The notes: generated from the sequence alone by a model not told the origin. Counted from the stretch's first letter, positions 1-7,810 are shown. The stretch: 51,786 nt of DNA from JACKJP01 sp050249695 (GCA_050249695.1 JBFWQA010000009.1:1-51786); one strand, 5' to 3'. Numbers and translations: made by a program.

Positions 1-126
1 CTCGACTTCGTCCTCGCCCTCTCGGACCGATGCTATGTCCTCGAAAAAGGCGAGGTCGTCTTCCAGGGAACCGCAGAAGAACTCAGAACCAACACCGCCG
101 TGCAGGACAAATACCTGCATGTGTGA
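1..126 (+). CDS. ABC transporter ATP-binding protein, C-terminal end (LivF-like)
   Basis: Only the last 41 residues are inside the window, read in frame 1 up to the TGA at 124-126. The segment DRCYVLEKGEVVFQGTAEEL matches the end of LivF-type ATPases of branched-chain amino acid/amide ABC importers, where the line 'aDR.YVLekGrvv..G.a.eL' follows the H-loop, and the terminal 'KYLHV' fits the usual 'yLgv' ending. The Walker motifs lie outside the window, so the call rests on this tail only. Its substrate cannot be read. The next gene starts 42 bases downstream on the same strand, so the two may share a transcript. Confidence 0.7.
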   Translation, partial: LDFVLALSDRCYVLEKGEVVFQGTAEELRTNTAVQDKYLHV

Positions 127-168
127 GGCGGCGCGTTCGCGCTCCGCCACGTATTTCGGAGGACAGTT

Positions 169-1140
169 GTGAAAACCGGAGACAGTCACCGATCCCAGGA
201 TCGGAAAGACGGTTTCGACCCGCAGATTTTCAGGAGTTGCCTTTCCCAGTTCGCTACGGGTGTAACCGTCATTACCACGACGAGCGAGAACGGCAATTTT
301 GGCGTCACGGCCAACTCCTTCTCATCGCTGTCGCTCGATCCGCCTCTTGTTCTGTGGTCGATTGCGCGCAGCTCGCGCAGCTTCGCCGCGTTCCAGAAAG
401 CCAGGCATTTTGCAATCAACATCCTGGCGCGCGATCAGATACCCGTTTCATCTGTATTCTCAAGCAAGTCGGAGGACAAATTCGCCGATGTTGCCTGGGC
501 AACCGGTGCTGTCGGATCACCTGTGCTTGAGGGTGTTGCAGCCCATATCGAGTGCACCACTGAAAACGTGGTGGATGGCGGCGACCATCTGATCCTGATC
601 GGCCGGGTGGTGACCATGAGGCGGTTCGAAAAGGAGCCGCTGATCTTTGCTCAGGGGCGATACGGCATCTGTCTGGACCATCCGGATATGAAACTGCCCG
701 ATCCGAACGCGGCAGACGTGTCATCACAGGATTCCGAGGGCGCAGACTATCTTTTCCGCCTGATGTACAATGCTTTCTACGCTCTAACCGATGCGTTTGA
801 AGTTCATCGCCGGGCCGAGAACATAACGGTGCTAGAGAACAGGGTTCTCGTCGGCGTGATGGAAAACCCGGGCTGCGACATAGACGAAATTTCGCGTATA
901 ATGGGGCTTGTTACAGGTGAGGCGCGACATGCTGCGGCAACGCTTGCCTCGCGCGGCATGCTGGCGTCGGGACCTTCGGAAACTTTCAGTCTGACCGCCG
1001 AAGGTATGGCCTTGCGTCAAGCAGTCGCGCGGCGAGAGGCGGAATTTGAGGCGCAGCAGGTCGCGGGTTTGAACGACGAGGAATCTAGGACTTTGCGGCA
1101 GATATTGAAGCGGCTAAGTGCACGGAATACCAAGAAGTAG
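169..1140 (+). CDS. Flavin reductase with C-terminal MarR-like regulatory domain (C1-HPAH reductase type)
   Basis: The 323-residue protein has two parts. Residues about 15-170 are a flavin-reductase-like (HpaC/FMN-binding split-barrel) domain with the typical stretches 'FATGVTVITT', 'GVTANSFSSLSLDPPLVLWS' and 'FAINILARDQ'. Residues about 190-315 form a winged-helix domain of MarR type ('NRVLVGVMENPGCDIDEISR', then a recognition-helix-like segment and 'LTAEGMALRQAV'). This architecture and length are those of the reductase component C1 of p-hydroxyphenylacetate 3-hydroxylase (about 315 residues), in which the MarR-like domain is autoinhibitory and senses the aromatic substrate. It would use NADH to supply reduced flavin to a partner monooxygenase. 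The start is GTG with GGAGGA at 159-164. No oxygenase partner is visible nearby, so the substrate is unknown. Confidence 0.82.
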   Translation: MKTGDSHRSQDRKDGFDPQIFRSCLSQFATGVTVITTTSENGNFGVTANSFSSLSLDPPLVLWSIARSSRSFAAFQKARHFAINILARDQIPVSSVFSSKSEDKFADVAWATGAVGSPVLEGVAAHIECTTENVVDGGDHLILIGRVVTMRRFEKEPLIFAQGRYGICLDHPDMKLPDPNAADVSSQDSEGADYLFRLMYNAFYALTDAFEVHRRAENITVLENRVLVGVMENPGCDIDEISRIMGLVTGEARHAAATLASRGMLASGPSETFSLTAEGMALRQAVARREAEFEAQQVAGLNDEESRTLRQILKRLSARNTKK

Positions 1141-1346
1141 CCATTAATCTAGGCTATTGCTTACTTTAAATTTCAATGGAGTTCCTCGTCGAAGCAATTA
1201 CACCTAAATAGGTGACAACCTCACGCCGAACGGGTTGTCGATGGTTTGCAACGTCCTCTGTTCCAGGCCGATATATCCCAGATGCCGGTGCAGCGGCAGG
1301 TCGCATTGCGTTTAGCATCGAACGACCGCAGGGTTCAGACGGCCCC

Positions 1347-2555
1347 TCACGCCGCCGCCATCTGCACCGGCCTCGTCGGGAACGGGCGGAAGGCCATGAG
1401 CATCGCCATGGCGATCACTCCCATGACGGCGGAGCCGATATACATCAGGCTATAGCTTCCGAGGCTGTCGTAGATCAGCCCGCCGAGCAGCGGGCCCGAC
1501 GACATGCCGAGGCTGCCGGCCATCGCGGTACCGCCGATGATGGTTCCCATCATGCGCAGGGGGAAATTCTCGCGGATGATGACCGCGTAGAGCGGCATCG
1601 TGCCGGCATAGATGAAGCCGACCAGCATCGCGACGGCGTAGAAGCCGGCGAGCTGCGACACGAAGGCATAGGACAGAACGCCGGCCGCCTGCGCCAGCAG
1701 GCCGGCGACGAGCACGCGCTGCGCGCCCAGGCGGTCGCCGGCAAGGCCGAAGCCGATGCGGCCGAACATGCCGGCCAGCCCCTCGATGGAATAGATGGAG
1801 ACGGCCGCGACGATGGGGAGGCCGCAGCTCACCGCATAGCTGACGGTGTGAAAGATCGGGCCGGAATGGGTGGCGCAGCAGAAGAAGTTCGCCAGCATCA
1901 GGGTGATGAATTGCGGCGAGCGGACCGCCTGGCGGATGGTCATGCCCGATTGCGGCTCGGCCCCTTCCACGCCGTGCATGCCGGCCTCCAGCGCCGGAGG
2001 GCGGCGCACCAGCAGCGATACGGGGATCATCAGGGCCGCCGTGATGCCGGCGATGATGAGCATGGCGCTGCGCCAGTCATGGGTCTCGATCAGCCAGGCG
2101 GCGAGCGGCGCCATGGTCATCGGCGCCATGCCCATGCCGGCGGAGACGAGCGAGACGGCAAGGCCGCGACGCGTATCGAACCAGCCGGTCACGGCCGCCA
2201 TCATCGGGGCGAAGATCGCGGAGGTCGCGGCGCCGAGCAGGAGGCCGAAGACGAGCTGGAACTCGATCAGCGACTGCGCCCGGCTGGCGAGCGCGAGGCT
2301 GCCCGCCAGCACGACCGAGCCGGTCAGCACGACGGCACGCGGGCCGAACCGGTCGGACAGATTGCCCCAGACCATGCTGCCCGCCGCCATGGCGAGGAAG
2401 CCGATCGTCATCGCGGCGGAAATGCCGGTGACGGACCAGCCCGTCTCGGCCGACATGGCGCGCAGGAAGACGGGGAGGGAAAACATGGCGCCGATGGCGA
2501 CGCAGCCGAGCAGGCCGCCGGCTGCGACGATGACCCAGCGATAGGGAATGTTCAT
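1347..2555 (-). CDS. MFS transporter (monocarboxylate/oxalate-formate antiporter-like)
   Basis: A 402-residue hydrophobic protein with about 12 predicted membrane segments, beginning with a short N-terminus (MNIPYRW) and a first helix at about residues 8-30. The loop between helices 2 and 3 has the MFS motif 'GNLSDRFGPRAVV', and the second half repeats it as 'GRIGFGLAGDRLGAQRVLV'. The overall pattern resembles the monocarboxylate/oxalate-formate branch of MFS carriers. It lies 51 bases downstream of a VOC gene on the same strand, so the two probably form an operon transcribed away from the divergent MarR regulator gene. The substrate is not readable; an organic acid or aromatic acid is the most likely class. 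Confidence 0.85.
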   Translation of the reverse strand: MNIPYRWVIVAAGGLLGCVAIGAMFSLPVFLRAMSAETGWSVTGISAAMTIGFLAMAAGSMVWGNLSDRFGPRAVVLTGSVVLAGSLALASRAQSLIEFQLVFGLLLGAATSAIFAPMMAAVTGWFDTRRGLAVSLVSAGMGMAPMTMAPLAAWLIETHDWRSAMLIIAGITAALMIPVSLLVRRPPALEAGMHGVEGAEPQSGMTIRQAVRSPQFITLMLANFFCCATHSGPIFHTVSYAVSCGLPIVAAVSIYSIEGLAGMFGRIGFGLAGDRLGAQRVLVAGLLAQAAGVLSYAFVSQLAGFYAVAMLVGFIYAGTMPLYAVIIRENFPLRMMGTIIGGTAMAGSLGMSSGPLLGGLIYDSLGSYSLMYIGSAVMGVIAMAMLMAFRPFPTRPVQMAAA

Positions 2556-2606
2556 GGCAGATATCCCGCGAGATTGGCGGCCTGTAAGCGATGCGTCTTG
2601 TTCCGG

Positions 2607-3053
2607 TCAGCCCTGCGCGGGCTTCCAGTCGCTGCCGGGGATCGTATTGATCATCCAGGGAATGCCGAACCTGTCGATCAGCGAGCCGAAGCCGGGGGAC
2701 CAGAACGTCTCGCTGAAGGGCATCGCCTGCTTTCCGCCCTGCGAGAGTTCCTCATACCAGCGTTTGGCCCTGGCCTTGTCATCGGTGTGAAGGGTGACGT
2801 CGAAACCGTTCTTGGGCTTTGCGATGTTCGGAGCCCAGCCCGTGTCCATATCGGCGCCCATCAGTGCCTGATCGCCGATTTCCAGCCAGCAATGCATGAG
2901 CCAGGTCTTGTACTTCTCGTCGGTGATCGGCATGCCGGGAGGCGCGTCGGCATAGGGCATGGCGGCGGTGATCTTTCCACCGAGGACCTTCGCGTAGAAT
3001 TCGAAGGCCTCGCGGCACTGGCCCTGAAAGCTGAGGCTGGTAACGATCTTCAT
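2607..3053 (-). CDS. VOC family protein, PhnB-like
   Basis: The 148-residue protein begins MKIVTSLSFQGQCREAFEFY and carries the PhnB/3-demethylubiquinone-methyltransferase-like VOC signature: 'AFEFYAKVLGGKI', 'MHCWLEIGDQALMGAD', 'VTLHTDDKARAKRWYEEL' and the C-terminal 'ETFWSPGFGSLIDRFGIPWMIN'. The family forms dimeric beta-alpha-beta metal-binding folds, and most members have no proven reaction. The ATG at 3053 is chosen because AAGAGGAAATCG lies just upstream on the minus strand; an in-frame extension to 3134 is Arg-rich and unlikely. It is the first gene of a probable two-gene operon with the MFS gene and is divergent from a MarR-type regulator. Confidence 0.82.
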   Translation of the reverse strand: MKIVTSLSFQGQCREAFEFYAKVLGGKITAAMPYADAPPGMPITDEKYKTWLMHCWLEIGDQALMGADMDTGWAPNIAKPKNGFDVTLHTDDKARAKRWYEELSQGGKQAMPFSETFWSPGFGSLIDRFGIPWMINTIPGSDWKPAQG

Positions 3054-3155
3054 GACGATTTCCTCTTGTTTCTTTTTTCGTGTTGCGCGCTGCGATTTCC
3101 CTCTGCGGGAAAGCCGCCGGCGCCGGCGCGTCATGCTTGACGGCGGTGCTTATAG

Positions 3156-3167
3156 GTTGATATCAAC
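3156..3167. promoter_or_regulatory. Perfect 12-bp palindrome, candidate MarR operator
   Basis: The sequence GTTGATATCAAC reads the same on both strands and sits in the 130-160 bp gap between the divergent VOC-MFS operon and the MarR-family gene. MarR regulators commonly bind AT-centred palindromes in just this position and repress both directions. The match to a specific family consensus is inferred, not proven. Confidence 0.45.
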
Positions 3168-3215
3168 TTAAAAGATCCGGGAATGTCAATCGTCTTGTGG
3201 AGGGACCCGCTCTTG

Positions 3216-3680
3216 ATGGGGCAGCCTGCCGAGCCGACCTACCAGACGACACTTGAAGTGCGCGACACGTGCCTTTGCCTTCATGCGCAAAGGGCGGCGC
3301 GGGCGCTGGCACGGCGTTTCGATGTCGCGCTGAAGCCGGCGGGGCTGACCAGCGGACAGTTCTCGCTGCTCATGTCGCTCAATCGTCCTGCGCCGCCGAA
3401 TCTCGGCAGCGTTGCCGCGCTGCTGGCCATGGACCGAACAACCCTCACAGCAAACCTGAAGCCGCTGCAGCGTCGGGGATTCGTCATCGCAGAAGCCGAT
3501 CCGGCCGACAGGCGCTCGCGGCTTTTGCGTCTGACGGAGGCCGGGCGCGAAGCGCTCGCCGTTGCCGTGCCGATCTGGAAGCGGCATCACGCGAGTCTCG
3601 AGGCGCTGGTGGTGGATCCGGACGGGCTGCGCCGCGAACTCGATACGCTGTCGGGACGGCTCATGCCCGTTTCTGCGTAG
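3216..3680 (+). CDS. MarR family winged-helix transcriptional regulator
   Basis: With the ATG at 3216 the protein has 154 residues. It shows a MarR layout: an N-terminal dimerisation helix ('CLCLHAQRAARALARRFDVAL'), helix-turn-helix around 'LGSVAALLAMDRTTLTANLKPL', a wing with 'ADPADRRSRLLRLTEAGREAL', and a C-terminal dimerisation helix. The D-x-R-S-R-L wing motif is diagnostic. Start 3216 is preferred over an in-frame ATG at 3183 because GGAGGG lies at 3199-3204; the spacing of 11 is a little long, so 3183 remains possible. It is divergent from the PhnB-like/MFS operon and probably controls it through the palindrome in the shared gap. The ligand is unknown, probably a phenolic or lipophilic acid. 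Confidence 0.88.
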   Translation: MGQPAEPTYQTTLEVRDTCLCLHAQRAARALARRFDVALKPAGLTSGQFSLLMSLNRPAPPNLGSVAALLAMDRTTLTANLKPLQRRGFVIAEADPADRRSRLLRLTEAGREALAVAVPIWKRHHASLEALVVDPDGLRRELDTLSGRLMPVSA

Positions 3681-3703
3681 GAACCCGCATTGACCCGGAG
3701 TAT

Positions 3704-3743
3704 TGCGAACTGTACATTAGTGCAATCTAATGTACAGTTCGCA
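3704..3743. promoter_or_regulatory. 17-bp perfect inverted repeat, operator or terminator
   Basis: The arms at 3704-3720 and 3727-3743 are exact reverse complements and flank a 6-base spacer, TGCAAT. Each arm contains the smaller palindrome TGTACA. The repeat lies 23 bases after the MarR-family stop codon and 18 bases before the GTG of the secreted protein. There is no U-tract on either strand, and the arms are AT-rich in a GC-rich genome, so a dimeric repressor site over the promoter of the next gene is more likely than an intrinsic terminator. Confidence 0.6.
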
Positions 3744-3760
3744 TTATCGAGGGTCAAATC

Positions 3761-4462
3761 GTGAAAAAAGCAATTGTAGGCGCTGCCGTGTCCATCGCAA
3801 TTCTCGGCTCCACCGCCCATGCCGGCCCGGTGTCTGACTTCGAAAGCCAGTTCCGACAGATGTATGGCAGCTATCGGGCCGCGCTCTTCAGGACCAATTC
3901 CGGCCAGAAAGACGCCTCGGTCGCGGCAATGGAAGATCTGACCAGGAAATGGGAAGCGATCGCCGGGATTTATGGCGCCGCGCCGCCACCGCAATATGCG
4001 GACGATCCCGAATGGACAGCAACGGTCGAGGCGATCGAAGCCGAGATCGGCAAGGCGAAGGAAGAGATTGCCGCCGGCAAGCTCAGCGAAGCGCATGAGA
4101 CGCTGGAGGCGGTACGCGACGAAGTTGGCCGCCTGCATGAGCGCAACAATGTCGAGACGTTCTCAGACCGGATGAACGCCTATCACGCCCATATGGAGCA
4201 TGTGCTGGACATGGCCGCGGGCGGCGACATGAAGGCGCTCCTGGAGAACGCGGCTGTGCTTTCCTACCTTGCGGGCGACGTTCTGGCGGTGCCGCCGGCG
4301 GAAGCTGCCGGGTCGGCGGAGTACGCGCAACTGGCGGATGATTTCAGGCGGTCGGTGGACTCCTTCGTCGCGGCGGCGAGGGCGGGAGAGCCGGGCGCGG
4401 TCAAGGCCGCCATCGACGGGTTGAAAGTCCCGTATTCCAAGTTCTTCCTGAAATTCGGCTGA
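3761..4462 (+). CDS. Secreted alpha-helical protein of unknown function
   Basis: The 233-residue protein begins with a clear signal peptide (MKKAIVGAAVSIAILGSTAHA, predicted cleavage near residue 21). The mature part looks almost wholly helical, rich in Ala, Glu and Lys. It has two visible blocks: 'FRQMYGSYRAALFRTNSGQ...W' at about residues 30-68 and 'MNAYHAHMEHVLDMAAGGD' at about 138-156. There is no CxxCH, so it is not a c-type cytochrome. The His/Met-containing second block could bind metal, but that is only a guess. The start is GTG with GAGGG at 3749-3753. It sits directly behind a long inverted repeat and may be individually regulated. The family was not recognised. Confidence 0.72.
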   Translation: MKKAIVGAAVSIAILGSTAHAGPVSDFESQFRQMYGSYRAALFRTNSGQKDASVAAMEDLTRKWEAIAGIYGAAPPPQYADDPEWTATVEAIEAEIGKAKEEIAAGKLSEAHETLEAVRDEVGRLHERNNVETFSDRMNAYHAHMEHVLDMAAGGDMKALLENAAVLSYLAGDVLAVPPAEAAGSAEYAQLADDFRRSVDSFVAAARAGEPGAVKAAIDGLKVPYSKFFLKFG

Positions 4463-4601
4463 GCCCAACACGCTGACATGCTGACGTGACGCCCCTGGGG
4501 CGCCGCATGCCGTGGGGCGGGTTTCGCGCCCTGCGGTCTGTCGCCCGGGCGACTGTTGTCGTATCCTGACCCGGTCGCGACGGGAACAGGGAGAGCGGCC
4601 G

Positions 4602-4931
4602 ATGGCCTTGAAGCACGCAGAACCCGGCGAAGTCGTCGATCTTCGTCCGCTGGGAGCCCGGCTGACGCAGACCATGGCGCACGCCATCGTCCGCACGCCG
4701 AGTTTTGAAGCCATGCGCCTTGTCGTACCGGCGGGAACGGAGATTCTCGGCCAGCCGGTGCCGGGGCGACTCATGCTCCATTGTATCGAAGGCGAAGTGG
4801 AGCTTGGCCTTGCCGACGGCACGGGCCGCATGCGCGCCGGGCACTGGATGTATCTGGAGGGGCGGGCGGAACATTCGCTGCGGGGAATCGAGGATTCGTC
4901 GCTGCTCCTCACCATCCTCTTCCACGATTGA
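4602..4931 (+). CDS. Small cupin-fold protein
   Basis: The 109-residue protein is a single cupin barrel. The first cupin motif region is 'MRLVVPAGTEILGQPVPGRLMLHCIEGEVELGL' and the second 'MRAGHWMYLEGRAEHSLRGIEDSSLLLTILF'. The classical first-motif histidines are mostly missing, although E and H in 'LEGRAEHSL' are kept, so metal binding is uncertain. The ATG at 4602 follows AGGGAGAG with good spacing; upstream in-frame codons to 4512 have no such site. It is free-standing, in a 120-280 bp intergenic setting on both sides. A catalytic role cannot be assigned. Confidence 0.7.
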   Translation: MALKHAEPGEVVDLRPLGARLTQTMAHAIVRTPSFEAMRLVVPAGTEILGQPVPGRLMLHCIEGEVELGLADGTGRMRAGHWMYLEGRAEHSLRGIEDSSLLLTILFHD

Positions 4932-5081
4932 GGTTGACGCGGAAGGTCGTTCAACTAGCTTCCGGGTTGCGATCGTGACGCATGGGCCGAACAGCGCCGA
5001 TGCTTGTGGGTCACGGCCTTCAAAGTGTTTGATAAATCGAACTCACTTTCTGAGGTGCCGTAGCGAATTGGTGCTTGAGAG

Positions 5082-5113
5082 TTGACATTTCGCGGCGGGT
5101 GATCAACGTTATA
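5082..5113 (+). promoter_or_regulatory. Possible sigma-70-like promoter of the dehydratase genes
   Basis: TTGACA at 5082-5087 is a consensus -35 box. The best downstream -10 candidate is GTTATA at 5108-5113, but the spacer of 20 is longer than usual. It lies about 100 bases upstream of the GTG of the first dehydratase gene. The remainder of the 283-base gap (4932-5214) shows nothing else recognisable and no copy of the CATTGG operator found later in the island. Confidence 0.3.
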
Positions 5114-5214
5114 GCCTGTGTATGAAAGGCTTTTCGCGAGCCAGACCAAGTTTGCCGCTCCCTTGGAAGTGAGGGGAAATTGCGCGGTGATCCAGCATAA
5201 ATTCGGAGCGAAGT

Positions 5215-6396
5215 GTGGCGAGTTCACAAAGAGAAGACGCGATCATTCAGTCCCTGGCGACAATCGCCGACAACCCGGACGCCTATGCGAAAGCGTGGAA
5301 GCAGCGCACGGGCGGAAAGGTGATCGGCATCATGCCGATGAATTTCCCGGGCGAACTCGTGCATGCGGCGGGCGCGCTCCCGGTTGTCGTTCAGGAAGAC
5401 CGCTCCTCCATCACGCTGGGGCGGAGCCTCCTCTATGAATTCTATTGCGGCTATACGCGAAGCCTGGTCGACCAGGCCGCGACCGACAAATTCGGCGTTT
5501 TCGATGCGTTCCTGATCGTCGATCATTGCGTGGCGCTGCTCGGCGCGATCGATGCTATGCGGTTCGAAATTCCCGGCACGCCCATTTATCTCGCCCAGTT
5601 CACAGCGTCGATGGACGAGCCGTGGTCGCCGCCGCAGGTCAGGGGCCGGATCGACGAACTGCGCGGCAAGCTGGAGGAGATCTGCGGAAAGAGGGTTGCG
5701 GACGAGGACATCTTCGCGAGCATCGCCTCGTACAATCGCAATCGCCGACTGCTGCGGCGGATCTACGACATGCGCCGTTCAGGAGATATCCGCATCACAA
5801 GCCGTCAGATGCAGATACTGGTGAAGTCGGCGATGGTCATGGACGTCGACGAGCACAGCGGCAAGCTCGAAGAGCTCATCCCGCTGCTCGAGGCGCAGAA
5901 GGCCGAGGCGTCGCGACTGCCGAAGCTCCATCTTTCGGGGAACTTCTGCCATGCGCCGCATCCGGAGCTTCTCGACATGATAGAAAGCTGCGGCGTCGTC
6001 GTCGTCGATGACGACCTCTATACCGGCTACCGCTATATCGCGACGGATGTGCCGGAGGATTCCGATCCGGCCGAGGCGCTGACCCGCTGGTATTTCGACA
6101 GGAACAACAACGTTCCCTGCTCGACCCGGGCGCAGAAATCGGCGGACTGGGAAGGATATCTGGCGAAGGCTGTCGAGAAGAGCGGCGCGAGCGGCGTCAT
6201 CATGCTGATCGCCAAGTTCTGCGAGCCGCACATGCTGTATTATCCGGAACTGCGCAAGGAACTGCGGCGGCGGGAAATCCCGCATCTCGTGATCGAGACC
6301 GAACATGAGGGCCTGCCGCTGGAAATGCTGAAGACGCGCGTCGAAGCGCTGGTGGAGCATATCAAGAGGCCGGTCCGGTCGCCGGCGGCGGTGTGA
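5215..6396 (+). CDS. 2-hydroxyacyl-CoA dehydratase / benzoyl-CoA reductase-like subunit (HgdB/HadC/BcrC side)
   Basis: This 393-residue protein belongs to the 2-hydroxyglutaryl-CoA dehydratase D-component family, whose heterodimers carry [4Fe-4S] clusters held by three cysteines per subunit and drive radical dehydration of (R)-2-hydroxyacyl-CoA or reduction of aryl-CoA. Family landmarks are 'IGIMPMNFPGELVHAAGALPVVV' near residues 37-59, 'YEFYCGY' (Cys78), 'IVDHCVAL' (Cys105) and 'AKFCEPHMLYYPEL' (Cys336); these three Cys are the probable cluster ligands. The start is GTG, with GGAGCGAAG upstream. It is followed after 28 bases by the second subunit. The nearby CaiB-type CoA-transferases match the Had/Fld arrangement. 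The substrate is unknown, and the needed activator ATPase is not in the window. Confidence 0.85.
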   Translation: MASSQREDAIIQSLATIADNPDAYAKAWKQRTGGKVIGIMPMNFPGELVHAAGALPVVVQEDRSSITLGRSLLYEFYCGYTRSLVDQAATDKFGVFDAFLIVDHCVALLGAIDAMRFEIPGTPIYLAQFTASMDEPWSPPQVRGRIDELRGKLEEICGKRVADEDIFASIASYNRNRRLLRRIYDMRRSGDIRITSRQMQILVKSAMVMDVDEHSGKLEELIPLLEAQKAEASRLPKLHLSGNFCHAPHPELLDMIESCGVVVVDDDLYTGYRYIATDVPEDSDPAEALTRWYFDRNNNVPCSTRAQKSADWEGYLAKAVEKSGASGVIMLIAKFCEPHMLYYPELRKELRRREIPHLVIETEHEGLPLEMLKTRVEALVEHIKRPVRSPAAV

Positions 6397-6424
6397 TCCG
6401 CGTCAAACCCCCAAGGAGCAAGAG

Positions 6425-7810
6425 ATGTCCGTGAACCTCGAGCAAGCCCGATCCGGCCAGCAACCCCTGCCCGGCCAGACGGCCAAGACGCCCGCGCCGG
6501 CCAACCGGCTCATGAGCACGCGTACCGGCAGCAAGCTGGTCCGCGACTATTGGGACAATCTGTTTACCGCGCGCGAGCGTGGGGCGACGGTCGTCTGGTA
6601 TAACGGCGCGGCGATCAACCCCATCCTGCAGGCGGCGGGCGTCGAGTATTGTCACGGCGAAGCGTTCGGTGCGCGTCTTGCGGCCATGCATCTGGAAGGC
6701 CCGGCGCAGCAGGCAGGCGAATCCTACGGCTATATCAACGAGCTGTGCTCCTATGCCCGCACGACGATCGGCTGCGCGCTGCTGACGCAGAAGGGCGCCG
6801 CCGACAATGTGGAGATGGACGAGCATCCCGATATTCCGCCGAAAGAGATCATGGCGAGCCGCCTTCCGGCGCCCGATCTTTTCGTCAATGCCTATGCGGG
6901 CTGCAGCACCGGCCAGCAGTGGGACGAGATTTCCTACCGGCTCTTCAACAAGAAGCTGCCCTTCTTCAAGATTTCCTACCCGCTGCTGTGGGGCAACAAG
7001 CCGGATGCCGGCTACATCCGCGGCGAGGAATGGGAAACGGCATCGCGCTACGTCGCGGACCAGATCTACAAGCTGATCGAGTTCCTGGAATTCAACACCG
7101 GCCGCAAGTTCGACTGGGACGCGCTGCGCGAATCCATGTTCTATATCAAGAAGGCCGCCGAGCTACGCCTTGAAGCGCTCGATCTGTGCGCGGCAAAGCC
7201 GACGCCGGCCGTCTTCTGGGACTGGATCGCCAGCATCGCGCCGATCAACTTCCTTCCCGGTACGCCGGCGCTCGTCGATTATTTCGCCGAGATGAAGGCG
7301 GAAATCGAACAGCGCCTGAAGGACAATGTCAGCGCCCTGCCGAACGAACGCTACCGCCTCATGTTCGACGGCATCATGAACTGGAACAAGGTCGGCTGGC
7401 TGGCCAACAAGTTCGCCGAGCACGATGCGGCGGTGATCTGCGGACGCTACACGCACACTTCCTTCTGGAACGAGCCGCACTTCATCGATCCGGAAGATCC
7501 CATTCTCGGCATGGCCAAGCACTATCTGCTCTGCCCGTTCAACCACAGCGCCAAGAATCTCGGCGAGGTGATGATGCGCGACTGCGAGAAATTCGGCATC
7601 GACGGCATCGTCTTTCACGCCACGCGCACCTGCCGCTCGGCCTCGAACGGGCAGATGGTCGTTGCGCAGATGGCGCAGAAGAAGGGCATCCAGACCATGT
7701 TCTTCGAAGGCGATGTGGCGGACGAATCCTTCTACAAGGACGAGGTTCTGCAGAGCCGGCTGGAGGCCATGCTGGAGACCATCGACGTGCAGCGCAGCCG
7801 GGTCGCCTGA
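6425..7810 (+). CDS. 2-hydroxyacyl-CoA dehydratase / benzoyl-CoA reductase-like subunit (HgdA/HadB/BcrB side)
   Basis: The second subunit has 461 residues and the same family fold. Probable cluster cysteines are Cys108 in 'INELCSYARTTIG', Cys160 in 'AYAGCSTGQQWDE' and Cys403 in 'FHATRTCRSASNGQ', the last being the conserved R-x-C-R/K-x-x-S-N-G region. 'ALVDYFAEMKAEIEQRL' and 'RLMFDGIMNWN' are also typical of the larger subunits. The length is near BcrB or HgdA, so size alone does not separate a dehydratase from an aryl-CoA reductase. AAGGAG lies 9 bases before the ATG. It forms an operon with the upstream subunit and is followed by a terminator-like hairpin, so the transcript seems to encode just these two proteins. 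Electrons and ATP-driven activation must come from elsewhere. Confidence 0.86.
   Translation: MSVNLEQARSGQQPLPGQTAKTPAPANRLMSTRTGSKLVRDYWDNLFTARERGATVVWYNGAAINPILQAAGVEYCHGEAFGARLAAMHLEGPAQQAGESYGYINELCSYARTTIGCALLTQKGAADNVEMDEHPDIPPKEIMASRLPAPDLFVNAYAGCSTGQQWDEISYRLFNKKLPFFKISYPLLWGNKPDAGYIRGEEWETASRYVADQIYKLIEFLEFNTGRKFDWDALRESMFYIKKAAELRLEALDLCAAKPTPAVFWDWIASIAPINFLPGTPALVDYFAEMKAEIEQRLKDNVSALPNERYRLMFDGIMNWNKVGWLANKFAEHDAAVICGRYTHTSFWNEPHFIDPEDPILGMAKHYLLCPFNHSAKNLGEVMMRDCEKFGIDGIVFHATRTCRSASNGQMVVAQMAQKKGIQTMFFEGDVADESFYKDEVLQSRLEAMLETIDVQRSRVA

Noticed and set aside
1138..1156. TAGCC/GGCTA stem after the flavin reductase gene as a terminator.
   Set aside because: Only five base pairs with an AT-rich loop and an interrupted T-run; too weak to list.
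1212..3140. A 642-codon open frame on the plus strand over the MFS and VOC genes.
   Set aside because: Extremely rich in His, Arg, Gly and Asp with no family motifs; it is the antisense shadow of two well-supported genes on the minus strand.
5215..7810. Naming the pair bcrC/bcrB (benzoyl-CoA reductase).
   Set aside because: Subunit sizes fit, but the ATPase subunits BcrA/BcrD and downstream dch/had/oah genes are absent, so the broader family name is safer.
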